Assembly (NCBI RefSeq): GCF_001898575.1
Contig: NZ_MKUD01000032.1
Coordinates: 54,019 to 118,018, forward strand
Reading direction: 5' to 3'
Length of the DNA: 64,000 nucleotides
Origin: Spirosoma sp. 48-14
GTDB lineage: Bacteria; Bacteroidota; Bacteroidia; Cytophagales; Spirosomataceae
Shown here: positions 18,240-26,566 of the stretch, one piece after another
Layout of the letters: each line of letters begins with the position of its first letter
Numbering within the stretch: the first letter of the stretch is position 1
Translations under genes and position numbers: made by a program
Notes under the pieces: generated by a model
What the model was told of the DNA's origin: nothing
The model's input: the letters and a program-made list of their open reading frames with translations, nothing else
The model's database searches: none

Positions 18240-19145
18240 ATGCTTTCGTCAAGGCACAAAATTTTTATGGAAGTGGCTCGTCTGCTGAGCTTTACCAAAG
18301 CCAGCCAGACGTTGTTTTTGAGCCAGTCGGCCATCAGCAAACACATTAAATCGCTGGAGTATTTTTACAAAACAGGGTTGTTTGAGCGGCATGGTACCAG
18401 CATCAGCTTGACCCCAGCCGGGCAAACACTCTACGCCAAGCTCCTGGAAGCCGGGCAGTTGCAAGAAGAACTACACCAGGAGCTTCAGCAGATCAACGAG
18501 CATTTTTTACCGCCCACCAAGCTGGCCGTCGGCTCCAGTACCACCATCAGCCTTTATGTGCTGCCGCCCGTGCTGTCGGCCTATCTGAAGCGGTATACCA
18601 ATATCCAGATCAACGTTTTGAACCGCAACTCGAACAATATTCAGAATGCGTTGCTGGCTCACGACATTGATGTCGGCATTGTAGAGGTCATGACCCGAAT
18701 TAATACGCTGACGTACACACCCTTTATGACCGACGATGTACTGGCGGTATGCTCGGCCCGGAGCCCGTTGCGAAACAGAACCCTTACCGTGGCCGATTTA
18801 CCGACTATTCCGTTGGCCTTGCGCGAAAATGGATCAGGCACCCTCGCCGTTGTTGAAGATGCACTGAATAAGCAGGGCCTTGCCACCGCTTCATTACGAA
18901 TCCTGATTCGATTGGGGGGAACCGAAGCCCTGAAAAACTTTGTCCTGGCCGATACCTGTCTGGCGTTTTTACCAAAGCGGGCCATTCTGAAAGAACTGGT
19001 AGCGGGCGAACTGGTCGAAGTACCTATTCAGGATTTGACACTCCAGCGGACCTTCTATTTCATTCAGCGGAAAGGCACCGAAAACAATCGACTTGTCAGC
19101 GGATTTATTCAATTTGCCCTCCGCTATTATTCCAAACGGGAATAA
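18240..19145 (+). CDS. LysR family transcriptional regulator
   Basis: 301 aa. An N-terminal winged HTH occupies residues 1-60, with the recognition segment LFLSQSAISKHIKSLE. The effector-binding domain (about 90-295) is of periplasmic-binding-protein type (LAVGSSTTISLYVLPPVL, ENGSGTLAVVEDAL). It is 64 nt upstream of the threonine synthase-like gene on the same strand and could control it or divergent surE, but no operator is visible. The family normally recognises T-N11-A sites and acts as a tetramer. Confidence 0.9.
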   Translation: MLSSRHKIFMEVARLLSFTKASQTLFLSQSAISKHIKSLEYFYKTGLFERHGTSISLTPAGQTLYAKLLEAGQLQEELHQELQQINEHFLPPTKLAVGSSTTISLYVLPPVLSAYLKRYTNIQINVLNRNSNNIQNALLAHDIDVGIVEVMTRINTLTYTPFMTDDVLAVCSARSPLRNRTLTVADLPTIPLALRENGSGTLAVVEDALNKQGLATASLRILIRLGGTEALKNFVLADTCLAFLPKRAILKELVAGELVEVPIQDLTLQRTFYFIQRKGTENNRLVSGFIQFALRYYSKRE

Positions 19146-19209
19146 CTCATCTCAAAACGGTATTTGCTTCGTGGCTGGTTAACCGGGATTTTTCGGAAAA
19201 AATACAACC

Positions 19210-20409
19210 ATGAACGTAGCTATTACATCATCACTATTAGGCGATTTACACTGTTCGCAATGTGGGAAAACCTACGACCCGTTTAGTCGGCAGACGGTGT
19301 CTCGATGCTGTCAGGCTCCTTTGCTTTGTGACTATGTACTGGATGTAGGTAGTGTATTGCCCGGTGATTTGGCCTCCCGGCCTAAATCGCTCTGGCGTTA
19401 TGAAGAGCTGCTACCTGGTATTCAGCCCGAGAATCGGGTGAGCCTGGGTGAAGGGTTTACACCGATTCTGACCCTGAATCGACTGGCTAGCCAAAATAAT
19501 CTGCAACACCTCCTCCTGAAAGACGAAGGACTAAATCCGACGGGCTCGTTCAAAGCGCGCGGGTTAAGTATGGCAATTTCGAAAGCGAAAGAAAACGGTG
19601 AACAGGCCTGTATTATTCCAACGGCTGGTAACGCGGGGGTGGCAATGGCCGCTTATTGTGCACGGGCTGGTATGGAAGCCGTAGTCGTGATGCCCCGTCA
19701 CACGCCTGATGCCTTTAAGGAAGCTTGCCGGGCCTATAATGCTCGCCTTATTGAAGTAGATGGGTTGATCAACGACTGTGCGGCCAATGTGCAGGAAATC
19801 AATCAGTCTGGCGCGTATTTCGACGTATCGACCTTAAAGGAACCTTATCGGCTGGAGGGTAAGAAAACTATGGGCTTTGAAATCGCTGAGCAGTTGGCCT
19901 GGCAGCTACCCGACGTGATTGTTTACCCGACTGGAGGAGGAACCGGCCTGATCGGCATCTGGAAAGCGTTCGATGAGATGCAATCGTTGGGGTGGCTTCC
20001 GCAGGAGGTAACCCTGCCGCGCATGGTAGCCGTACAGGCTGAATCGTGTTGTCCCATTGTGACCACCTGGCAGGGCAAACAACTGAATAGCAAGCAATAT
20101 GTCGGGCGACCTACTCTGGCCAACGGACTAGCGGTTCCGCGCCCAATCGGCGAACCACTTATTCTGAGTGTGTTGCTTGAATCGGGTGGAACCGCCATTG
20201 CCGTTTCGGACGAGGAGATGGTGAAAGGTGTACGCGAACTTGCCCGGTATGAAGGAATTTTTGGCGCGCCAGAAGGCGGGGCTGTATGGGCAGCTACCAA
20301 AAAACTGCTGGAACAAGGCTGGATTCAACCCAACGAACGGGTACTGCTTCTGAATACCGGATCGGGACAGAGCTATCTGGATAATCTGAAGGGGAAGCTG
20401 ACCGATTGA
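19210..20409 (+). CDS. thrC: Threonine synthase-like PLP-dependent enzyme
   Basis: 399 aa. A zinc-ribbon-like N-terminus (LHCSQCGKTYDP ... CCQAPLLC) precedes a fold-type II PLP domain. NPTGSFKARG carries the Schiff-base Lys, PTAGNAGVAMAAYCARAG binds substrate and phosphate, and YPTGGGTGLIG is the Gly-rich phosphate loop. This is the archaeal/plant-type threonine synthase layout, converting O-phosphohomoserine to threonine; diaminopropionate or cysteate synthase-like activity cannot be excluded. It follows a LysR gene. The TGA stop lies inside one arm of a perfect 29-bp inverted repeat shared with the convergent trhO gene. Confidence 0.8.
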   Translation: MNVAITSSLLGDLHCSQCGKTYDPFSRQTVSRCCQAPLLCDYVLDVGSVLPGDLASRPKSLWRYEELLPGIQPENRVSLGEGFTPILTLNRLASQNNLQHLLLKDEGLNPTGSFKARGLSMAISKAKENGEQACIIPTAGNAGVAMAAYCARAGMEAVVVMPRHTPDAFKEACRAYNARLIEVDGLINDCAANVQEINQSGAYFDVSTLKEPYRLEGKKTMGFEIAEQLAWQLPDVIVYPTGGGTGLIGIWKAFDEMQSLGWLPQEVTLPRMVAVQAESCCPIVTTWQGKQLNSKQYVGRPTLANGLAVPRPIGEPLILSVLLESGGTAIAVSDEEMVKGVRELARYEGIFGAPEGGAVWAATKKLLEQGWIQPNERVLLLNTGSGQSYLDNLKGKLTD

Positions 20410-20474
20410 ATGCTAAAGCGGTTGATTGACGCAGGCGATTCCAACGCGTCAATCAACCGCTTTAGCATTCAATC
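20404..20474. terminator. Perfect 29-bp-arm hairpin between thrC-like and trhO genes
   Basis: Arms 20404-20432 and 20446-20474 are exact reverse complements with a 13-nt loop. The arm includes the thrC-like stop codon, and the hairpin ends 3 nt before the last base of trhO. It probably acts as a terminator in both directions and is much longer than an ordinary intrinsic terminator. Confidence 0.65.
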
Positions 20475-20477
20475 AAG

Positions 20478-21449
20478 TTATAAATTAACCGCCAGCGTTT
20501 GTCCTTTCCGGCTTTTGAAACCTTGCAGAGGGGAGTAACTGTCGGTTGTTTTTCCATAGTACCCCGTACCGTCGTATTCACGGAGTTGCGGATCGTTCTT
20601 GCATGCGTCAGAACAGGTCCCCTGGTGCTCGAGGCCGCAGGATTCGCAGAGGGTAAAATGATTGTTGCAGGCAGGGCTCGCGCAGTTGACCATCCGGCTG
20701 GTAGGCGTGCCACAGCGATGACAGGTCGATATAACGGCCGGATTGACCTGGTTAACGGGCACCGTAACCCGATTGTCGAACACATAGCATTCGCCGTCAA
20801 AATCTTCACCACCCGCTTCCATACCGTATTTGATGATGCCGCCGTGAAGCTGGTACACATTGTCGAATCCCTGTGCAAGCAGATAAGCCGACGCTTTTTC
20901 GCATTTAATGCCGCCCGTACAGTAGGTGACAATCTTTTTGCCGGAGCCTTTCAGGTGCTCGATTTCTGCTATGTGTTCAGGCAGCTCACGCAGGTTTTCC
21001 ATGTCGAACGTAATGGCTCCTTTGAACTTGCCTACCGAGTGCTCATAATTGGACCGCATATCGACCAGCACCACATCCGGGTCATTTTTCAGGTTCAGAA
21101 ACTCGTCGGGCTCAACGTAAATACCCGTTTGCCGGAGCGGATCGACAGGGAGGTCGGAGTGAACAATTTCGGGTTTTACCCGAACGTGTAACTTCTGGAA
21201 CGTATGGCCGTCGGCTTCATCGACTTTGAATTCAATACCAGCAAAACGAGGATCGTTGCGAAGTGTATCCATATAGGCTTCGCAATCGGCGGTCAGGCCC
21301 GATACGGTTCCATTGAGACCTTCGGGGGCGACAATAATCCGCCCCAGCAAGTTAAGGTTGAGGCACAGCATATGATGTTCCTCCCGATATTGCTCCGGAT
21401 TCTCAATGGGCGAATAGATGTAATACAAAAGCACTCGATACGGTTTCAT
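20478..21449 (-). CDS. trhO: tRNA uridine(34) hydroxylase / rhodanese-like protein TrhO (YceA)
   Basis: 323 aa from ATG 21449 (MKPYRVLLYY); the frame is open to 21677 but that extension lacks family similarity. An N-terminal acylphosphatase-like half (IIVAPEGLNGTVSG) is followed by a rhodanese domain with active-site Cys in VTYCTGGIKCEKA. A Cys-rich C-terminal tail follows (STCHRCGTPTSRMVNC, HFTLCESCGLEHQGTCSDAC) that looks metal-binding. TrhO makes 5-hydroxyuridine at the tRNA wobble position using oxygen. Divergent from the deoxynucleoside kinase; the 159-nt spacer carries GTGAAAGAG repeats. Confidence 0.88.
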   Translation of the reverse strand: MKPYRVLLYYIYSPIENPEQYREEHHMLCLNLNLLGRIIVAPEGLNGTVSGLTADCEAYMDTLRNDPRFAGIEFKVDEADGHTFQKLHVRVKPEIVHSDLPVDPLRQTGIYVEPDEFLNLKNDPDVVLVDMRSNYEHSVGKFKGAITFDMENLRELPEHIAEIEHLKGSGKKIVTYCTGGIKCEKASAYLLAQGFDNVYQLHGGIIKYGMEAGGEDFDGECYVFDNRVTVPVNQVNPAVISTCHRCGTPTSRMVNCASPACNNHFTLCESCGLEHQGTCSDACKNDPQLREYDGTGYYGKTTDSYSPLQGFKSRKGQTLAVNL

Positions 21450-21608
21450 AGGCAAAAAGTGAAAGAGTGAATTACCGGGCTGGCGCACCAGTGAAAGAGC
21501 GGATTCGCAACGGCAAATCAGACTCCTGATTAAGGCTCTTTTCAAATACAAAATTAAACTCAAAACACGAAAGTTCGTTATAGAAGGAATAAAGGTATCT
21601 GTTTGCGT

Positions 21609-22250
21609 ATGCATATCGCCATTACTGGAAATATCGGTGCGGGGAAAACTACGCTGGCCGAAATGCTGGCTACTCAATTTGGCTGGGAAGTTTTGTATGA
21701 AGCAGTCGAGGGGAATCCGTACCTGGCTGATTTCTACGCGGATATGCCGCGCTGGTCATTTAATCTGCAAATCTTTTTTCTGAATAGCCGCTTTGCGCAA
21801 ATGAAACGCATTCTGGATCGTCAACAGGCTATAGAAGCTATATCCGGTCGGCCAGGGGTAATGATTCAGGATCGGACCATTTATGAGGATGCCGCTATTT
21901 TTGCCCGTAATCTGTACCAGCGTGGCGATATGACCGAGCGCGATTACCTGACATACCGACAGGTGTTTGAAAACATGACGAGTCTGGTTCGGCCGCCCGA
22001 TCTGATGATTTACCTTCGAGCCAGTCTGCCCCGACTTCGCCAGCGCATTCGAAAGCGAGGGCGGGATTTCGAACAGGCCATAAGCGATGAATACCTTGAT
22101 AGCCTGAATCAACTCTACGAAGAGTTTGCTTCAGGCTATCAGTTAGGACCTCTACTGGTACTGGATGTCGATCGGCTGGATTATGTAGCTCGCCCGTCTG
22201 ATTTCGACGAAGTAGTGAGCCTGATCAATACGTCGCTCTCCGATTTATAA
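21609..22250 (+). CDS. Deoxynucleoside kinase (dAK/dGK-like)
   Basis: 213 aa from the ATG at 21609; the frame also opens at TTG 21603. The P-loop is ITGNIGAGKTTLAEML; YEAVEGNPYLADFY supplies the catalytic Glu region, QDRTIYEDAAIFA is the DRS/ERS-like motif, and the LID has RKRGRDFEQAI. These are the marks of the deoxynucleoside kinase family that phosphorylates deoxyadenosine or deoxyguanosine in nucleoside salvage. Cytosolic. Its stop codon overlaps the end of a decayed gene on the opposite strand. Deoxyribose-phosphate aldolase (38 kb) would serve a related salvage pathway. Confidence 0.88.
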   Translation: MHIAITGNIGAGKTTLAEMLATQFGWEVLYEAVEGNPYLADFYADMPRWSFNLQIFFLNSRFAQMKRILDRQQAIEAISGRPGVMIQDRTIYEDAAIFARNLYQRGDMTERDYLTYRQVFENMTSLVRPPDLMIYLRASLPRLRQRIRKRGRDFEQAISDEYLDSLNQLYEEFASGYQLGPLLVLDVDRLDYVARPSDFDEVVSLINTSLSDL

Positions 22251-22679
22251 TCCACTAATAATTCGGGCGTATACATTATTGGCTGAGTTCCCATCGTAGG
22301 TTTGCGTAGCATCATTACTCACATTGACCGTAATGTTGGCCCCCCCTGAATTAGCAGTAGTACAGGTAACACTAAAACCCAGCAACGCCGTCGCATTGGT
22401 GGTAACAATTTACCCTTTATTGATCGCCAGGGCACTAATCGGGAAAGTAAGGCGATCGACCAGCGTGTTTGAGGCATCATAACTATTGAGCTAATCCCAG
22501 TTTCCCAGATTTTAGTTATTGCTACCGACAACTTTTATGGTAGAAGGTAAATACCAGGCTGTTCGGAAGACTGCCGCCGATGGGTCCAGTAAGTGGGGGA
22601 TGGCGGCAAAAAGAGGAGAATCTGTTACCAGGTACAGAATGGTGAGCAATACATTGCTTGTTAGGCTATAGTTTTTCAT
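22245..22679 (-). pseudogene. Decayed secreted-protein gene with three in-frame stops
   Basis: Reading leftward from the ATG at 22679, one uninterrupted frame of 145 codons ends at TAA 22245-22247 but is broken by TAA (22512-22514), TAG (22491-22493) and TAA (22410-22412). The N-terminus MKNYSLTSNVLLTILYLV resembles a signal peptide. The distal part (SVTCTTANSGGANITVNVSN) is Ser/Thr/Asn-rich, like a surface or beta-strand protein. Each stop could derive from a Gln codon (CAA or CAG) by one C-to-T change. No frameshift is needed. The family is not recognised. The stop overlaps the end of the deoxynucleoside kinase by six bases. Confidence 0.65.
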
Positions 22680-23160
22680 AATTGATAGGTTTACTTGATG
22701 AGGATCCTTTTGGTTGCTTACGAGGATTGTAAGGGAAAGTTAAAATTTGGTTACAGGAAAAATGATAATATGTAGAATAAATGTTATTTTTTCGTTAAAC
22801 AAGTAAGTGTACAGGTTTTAAGGCAATCGCTTATCGTTAAAGACTCCTCTGTTTAGCGGGTAGTTGTGAAGTTTGGCTTAGTAATTGCACAAGTGCCTTT
22901 TCCTGAACAAACATTGGTTTTAACCATCAGCCTTCTTTGTGGCGGAGCTTAGTTATTGAGGTGATTTAAGCGCTCAAAATGCTGATCTTAAGATGCTTTA
23001 ATAGCGAAGGAAAAACAGTTGTCGTAAAAAATAATTACCGTATTGGGCTTTGGCGTAATTCTTGTAACCGTGATTCGGTAAGTAAAAATAACTAAGTAAT
23101 GGCATGGGGAGCTGATAGCATAATTCCAGGAAATTTCCAGTCAGAAACTTAGATTTTACG
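22680..23160. other. AT-rich non-coding stretch
   Basis: About 480 nt between the decayed gene and the LytTR gene. I see no reading frame with coding character, no tRNA and no strong terminator. A TTG/TAnnTTTG promoter is not clear either. It may hold the upstream region of both neighbours. Confidence 0.4.
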
Positions 23161-23226
23161 ATGGAAGCTCAACCAGATTTGTTGAGAACTGAAATGATTT
23201 ACTCAACCGGTTTGCCTATCGAATGA
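23161..23226 (+). CDS. Possible 21-codon leader ORF overlapping the LytTR start
   Basis: ATG at 23161 opens a 21-residue frame (MEAQPDLLRTEMIYSTGLPI, then E) whose TGA overlaps the LytTR ATG as ATGA. This could allow translational coupling to the regulator. There is no protein-family support, and it may be chance. Confidence 0.25.
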   Translation: MEAQPDLLRTEMIYSTGLPIE

Positions 23227-23720
23227 TTGTCTACATTCATCAACCAGCCAGTAATCCTGCTGAATTACTTTCCTGGCCACCCTTACGGGTTTATTCGAGC
23301 GATAGCGGTGCAAAATGGCGAGCTGTTGCCGACTTAATGTATTTGCGGGGTGAGGCCAATTATACATGGCTTCATTGGAGGAGCGATCCGCCCATATTAG
23401 TCCCATACACGCTTAAACGGGTTGAAGCCAAGTTGCCTTCAACCTGGTTTACGCGTACGCATCGGCATTATGTGGTAAATCAGCGATTTATGGAACGAAT
23501 CGAGCTTGGCAACGCCAGTGCCATGTTGCATCTGACAAATGGGGCTGCTTTACCGATTTCCCGTCGTAAATGGTCACTCCTACGCCGTGAATGGGCTGGT
23601 GTGGAGGCTGCGGAAATGGCTGGGCCTGAATCCCGTTCTGTTCGCCCGGCAGTCGCCCCCAGACTAACCATTTTTCCGCCTGAGAAAAACGTTTTTGCGT
23701 CTATTCTGATGCGCGACTAG
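23223..23720 (+). CDS. Stand-alone LytTR-domain DNA-binding protein
   Basis: 165 aa. The LytTR domain occupies about residues 35-125: DLMYLRGEANYTWLHW, then PYTLKRVEAKLPSTWFTRTHRHYVVN, then ISRRKWSLLRREW. There is no receiver domain, unlike AlgR/LytR response regulators, and no kinase gene nearby. The C-terminal 40 residues look unstructured. The first 30 residues are not recognised. It is the first of two orphan LytTR genes 0.9 kb apart (the other at 24608). Targets are unknown. It would bind DNA as a transcription factor in the cytosol. Confidence 0.8.
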   Translation: MIVYIHQPASNPAELLSWPPLRVYSSDSGAKWRAVADLMYLRGEANYTWLHWRSDPPILVPYTLKRVEAKLPSTWFTRTHRHYVVNQRFMERIELGNASAMLHLTNGAALPISRRKWSLLRREWAGVEAAEMAGPESRSVRPAVAPRLTIFPPEKNVFASILMRD

Positions 23721-23810
23721 GTCGTTAGCGAACTAATTTCGTTACCTATCGAGTCCATGCCGATTTCTCGTTGGTGACGTGCCCCCGTTATTTTATGCCA
23801 TATACCCTAA

Positions 23811-23848
23811 AAAAAAGCCTGACAGCAACTGCTGAATTCAGGCTTTTA
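23811..23848 (-). terminator. Hairpin with long T-run on the minus strand
   Basis: Stem AAAAGCCTGA (23813-23822) pairs with TCAGGCTTTT (23838-23847). Leftward it is followed by eight T; rightward by TTTTAGG. It can end the LytTR gene rightward, but the better T-run faces left, where no minus-strand gene is recognised. Confidence 0.6.
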
Positions 23849-23910
23849 GGCTTATCGTCTTGTCAGATTTAAGGGTACTTACTAGGAAATAGAATTGTGC
23901 GCATCCGAAC

Positions 23911-23946
23911 AAAAATACCCGACTCAAGGGCGGTCGGGTATTTTTT
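23911..23946. terminator. Bidirectional Rho-independent terminator
   Basis: Stem AAAAATACCCGAC (23911-23923) and GTCGGGTATTTTT (23933-23945), with T-runs on both strands. This is the second hairpin in 140 nt after the LytTR gene, so a short transcript may lie between the two. Confidence 0.65.
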
Positions 23947-24115
23947 ATAACTAATTGATGAGTTTTATCCTCTACATACGTCAGATCGTAAAAGGTGGAT
24001 TGGTGCCCAACTAAAAAAAGGTAAAAAAGTTTAATCCACTGGCTCAATTATATCTGGAATCGACTGAAACTATTCAACGCTAGAGCGGTTATTTCCATAA
24101 ACAACCTATATAATC

Positions 24116-24385
24116 ATGGACAAAAAAGTAACCACTCTGGTTGGACTGGCATTAGGAGCATCGTTGCTGGCTGGTTTTGGGATTTATAAATTGATCAGTA
24201 ACAAACGTAGTAAAACCCATAAAACGTCAGCACCCGAGTCCGGTGTTGGTCGAAACGGCTTGGCGGATGGGTTTATTGGCAATGGATTCGTCAAAAGTAC
24301 TGGTCTTTACAAAGGGATCGATCTGGCGAACGGTCTGATCGGAGGAGGTTTGTATAAATTGCGTGGGGCTCATATAGGCGGCTGA
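24116..24385 (+). CDS. Small Gly-rich membrane protein, hypothetical
   Basis: 89 aa. One transmembrane helix near the N-terminus (LVGLALGASLLAGFGIYKLI, residues about 8-27) is followed by a basic stretch (SNKRSKTHK). The C-terminal half is rich in Gly/Asn/Leu repeats of the type NGLADGFIGNGF, NGLIGGGLYK. The protein is probably anchored in the inner membrane with the repeat in the cytosol or periplasm. I do not recognise a family. It lies between two orphan LytTR genes on the same strand and could be a target or partner of one, which is inference from position only. Confidence 0.6.
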   Translation: MDKKVTTLVGLALGASLLAGFGIYKLISNKRSKTHKTSAPESGVGRNGLADGFIGNGFVKSTGLYKGIDLANGLIGGGLYKLRGAHIGG

Positions 24386-24536
24386 TCGTTCGGTGCCAAG
24401 AGTTTTGCCACGTCAGGGCTCATGAATATTCGGTTTACCAATGAATATAAAGAGAGCCGCAGAGGATGAGCATGTGCAATAATTAGGTCTTTTTTACGGT
24501 TCAGCAGCTGTTTTTACCAGTTCATCCATCTGAGTA

Positions 24537-24566
24537 TTTGGCTGGCATAGGGGGCGTTTACTTTTG
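24537..24566 (+). promoter_or_regulatory. Bacteroidota-type promoter for the second LytTR gene
   Basis: TTTG at 24537-24540, an 18-nt spacer, then TACTTTTG at 24559-24566 (full TAnnTTTG match). The predicted transcription start near 24573 is about 35 nt before the ATG at 24608. This is one of the two best promoters in the window. Confidence 0.6.
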
Positions 24567-24607
24567 TCTGCGAAACAACGACACAAGACTTAAACACCCC
24601 CTTGCTA

Positions 24608-24955
24608 ATGGACACATTGCTTCTGCCTCACTTTACATCGAAACGCTCTATTCCTATACAAACCATCGAATACCTGGAAGCCATGGGTAATTACACGATG
24701 GTTCATTTGATGGGACAAAAACCGATGCTTGTAGCGATCACGCTGAAACGATTCGAAGAACGATTGCCCTCCTTCCTGCGGATTCATAAAGGGATGCTGG
24801 TAAACCCTGCTCATATTGTTACTTACCGAATTCGGTACGAATCGAATCCATTTGTTGAACTCTCGCGCGAACGGCAGCTAACCGTATCACGTCGGCAGAT
24901 TCGAAGGTTAAGACCAACCCTGGCCGCTTTCTCAACGGTTACTGCTAAATCCTGA
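24608..24955 (+). CDS. Stand-alone LytTR-domain DNA-binding protein
   Basis: 115 aa from the ATG at 24608; an in-frame TTG at 24602 is less likely. Nearly the whole protein is a LytTR domain: IQTIEYLEAMGNYTMVHLMG, then ITLKRFEERLPSFLRIHKGMLVN and LTVSRRQIRRLRPTL. No receiver domain or kinase gene adjoins. It shares the layout of the orphan LytTR gene at 23223. A strong TTTG/TAnnTTTG promoter lies upstream. Probably a transcription factor; regulon unknown. Confidence 0.8.
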   Translation: MDTLLLPHFTSKRSIPIQTIEYLEAMGNYTMVHLMGQKPMLVAITLKRFEERLPSFLRIHKGMLVNPAHIVTYRIRYESNPFVELSRERQLTVSRRQIRRLRPTLAAFSTVTAKS

Positions 24956-25026
24956 TAATCAAATCAGGCCTGTGCAGTTTTAGGTTTTCTTATCATCTAG
25001 TTTAAGCGTACTTTAGATTTAAAGAA

Positions 25027-25221
25027 ACAGGCCATGCTAACTAGCATGGCCTGTCTAATTGCAAGGTGTAAAGTAGACATTTAAAGACAGTTAAATACCA
25101 TATATGTAAACCGCCAGCTATACTACTTACTTATTGGTAAACAATATTAATACCATAGTCTATACAAAACAAAACTATTTTAGTTTGTTTAATTACTTTT
25201 TAAATAAATTAGACAAACTAA
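25027..25221. repeat. AT-rich spacer with two inverted repeats
   Basis: Between the LytTR gene and the ThuA gene (24956-25364) no gene is seen. A perfect 13-bp palindrome (25027-25039 with 25042-25054, ACAGGCCATGCTA) has only 2 nt between its arms. A second repeat (25180-25194 with 25207-25221, TTAGTTTGTTTAATT) matches at 14 of 15. Either could be a terminator remnant or a binding site. Confidence 0.5.
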
Positions 25222-25364
25222 AGGCTTTCATAATTAGTATTCTATTGAATAGAGTTTAATCTGGGTGACTGGTAAATAAAAAGTTAATCTTACGTGTATT
25301 TACGTAACTATTCTGTAGAGGTAATAGCAGCGCCCAAGTTATGTGTACTGTATGGGACCTGACC

Positions 25365-26342
25365 TTATTCCGTAAAACTTCGTTTACTAGTCGAATTTGG
25401 TGTTGGAAAATCAGGGGGAATGGGAATATCAACTTTACCGGTAGCTGCCCACTGGGCCCCTCGCTGTAGCGAAGTAATGAAGCCTACACATTCGACAGAG
25501 TAGTCGACGTGGCCTAAGGGCGTATGGAAAATCCGCCCCTTTCCGTAGTTGATGGTCATCAGCATAGGTTCATTGCGACCCGTACCCTTGTTCTCCGTAG
25601 ACGAAAAGGCGGTTGCCAATACGGCCATATTCTCGGCTGGTCCGCGCAACCGATCGTACATCTCATCTTTCGTATGCATCCAGGTTAAGGGCATTCCTTT
25701 CGTGATAGGATGATTCGTGTCGCGTACGGTAATCAAAAACTCCTGTTGTGCACCATGCGATCCGGCCCGACCAGGTTGCTGGTCTCTAATCAACTTTCCT
25801 TCGTTATCATAATATACGTAAGGACCATCTTTCTCGGTTCGATCACCCCAGCCTCCCAAACCAATCATTTTGTTATAGGCAGGCCACAACGGAAACGAAT
25901 TATCAGCCGCATGGACCACAACCAGGCCACCCCCTTTTTTTATGAAGCTTTCGAAGTCAGTCTGCGTTTCATCGGACCAGGGAGCGGCATTCCAGCCAAA
26001 ATTACAGACAACAAGATCATAGTTCGAAAAATCGGGGTGAAAGCTGGAATCTGCTCGGGATTTTGGCAGTGCTTTCGTTGTCTGAACACCCGGAATTTTG
26101 TATTTGTCAATTAAATCTGCTCCGTTCCAGGTATAATACGTTCGTTTTACGTCGACCGAAAATTTGCCTGTCTCTTCCAGGTAACGCTTGATCATAAACG
26201 TGATTTTGGGCCACTGATCATGGTTGTTCTGCCCATCAACGATTAGTGTCCGAATGACTTTCGTTTTAGTCTTATTGGGCGATTGTGCTAATCCCGCGCT
26301 GGTAATGACAAGCAGCAGAAACAGAGTGTATAGGGGTTTCAT
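25365..26342 (-). CDS. Secreted ThuA domain-containing protein
   Basis: 325 aa with a signal peptide of about 19 residues (ITSAGLAQ). The ThuA (PF06283) fold is a class-I glutamine-amidotransferase-like flavodoxin-like domain: RTLIVDGQNNHDQWP, VCNFGWNAAPW, GGGLVVVHAADNSFP and YGKGRIFHTPLGHVDYS. Family members are linked to trehalose or other sugar use in Bacteroidota and are often periplasmic; the reaction is not established. It stands alone on the minus strand, upstream of (not in operon with) neighbours. Length is usual for secreted ThuA proteins. Confidence 0.85.
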   Translation of the reverse strand: MKPLYTLFLLLVITSAGLAQSPNKTKTKVIRTLIVDGQNNHDQWPKITFMIKRYLEETGKFSVDVKRTYYTWNGADLIDKYKIPGVQTTKALPKSRADSSFHPDFSNYDLVVCNFGWNAAPWSDETQTDFESFIKKGGGLVVVHAADNSFPLWPAYNKMIGLGGWGDRTEKDGPYVYYDNEGKLIRDQQPGRAGSHGAQQEFLITVRDTNHPITKGMPLTWMHTKDEMYDRLRGPAENMAVLATAFSSTENKGTGRNEPMLMTINYGKGRIFHTPLGHVDYSVECVGFITSLQRGAQWAATGKVDIPIPPDFPTPNSTSKRSFTE

Positions 26343-26566
26343 AAGAACTGTTTGGCCATAATAGATTTACGGACTCGGAAAATGTAGTAGCTGGATGCAA
26401 AAACGCGAAATGGATTGAATCTACTTGAGCAGTTTGGGAAACTCTTGTGAGCGACTATCAGTAATGTTTGGCTGATCTCCAGTCATTGAGCTGAACTGAA
26501 CTAACTACCGTATCGTAGGCGTGGCAATTGACTTATTGCTAAATGGTCAAGATCAAACTTAACAGA

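Noticed and set aside
22338..22346. A run of seven C as a possible frameshift (phase-variation) tract
   Set aside because: The decayed gene stays in one frame across it, so no slippage needs to be assumed.
23838..24047. A 69-codon minus-strand frame
   Set aside because: It reads through one terminator hairpin and ends inside another, has no family signature, and looks like translated spacer.
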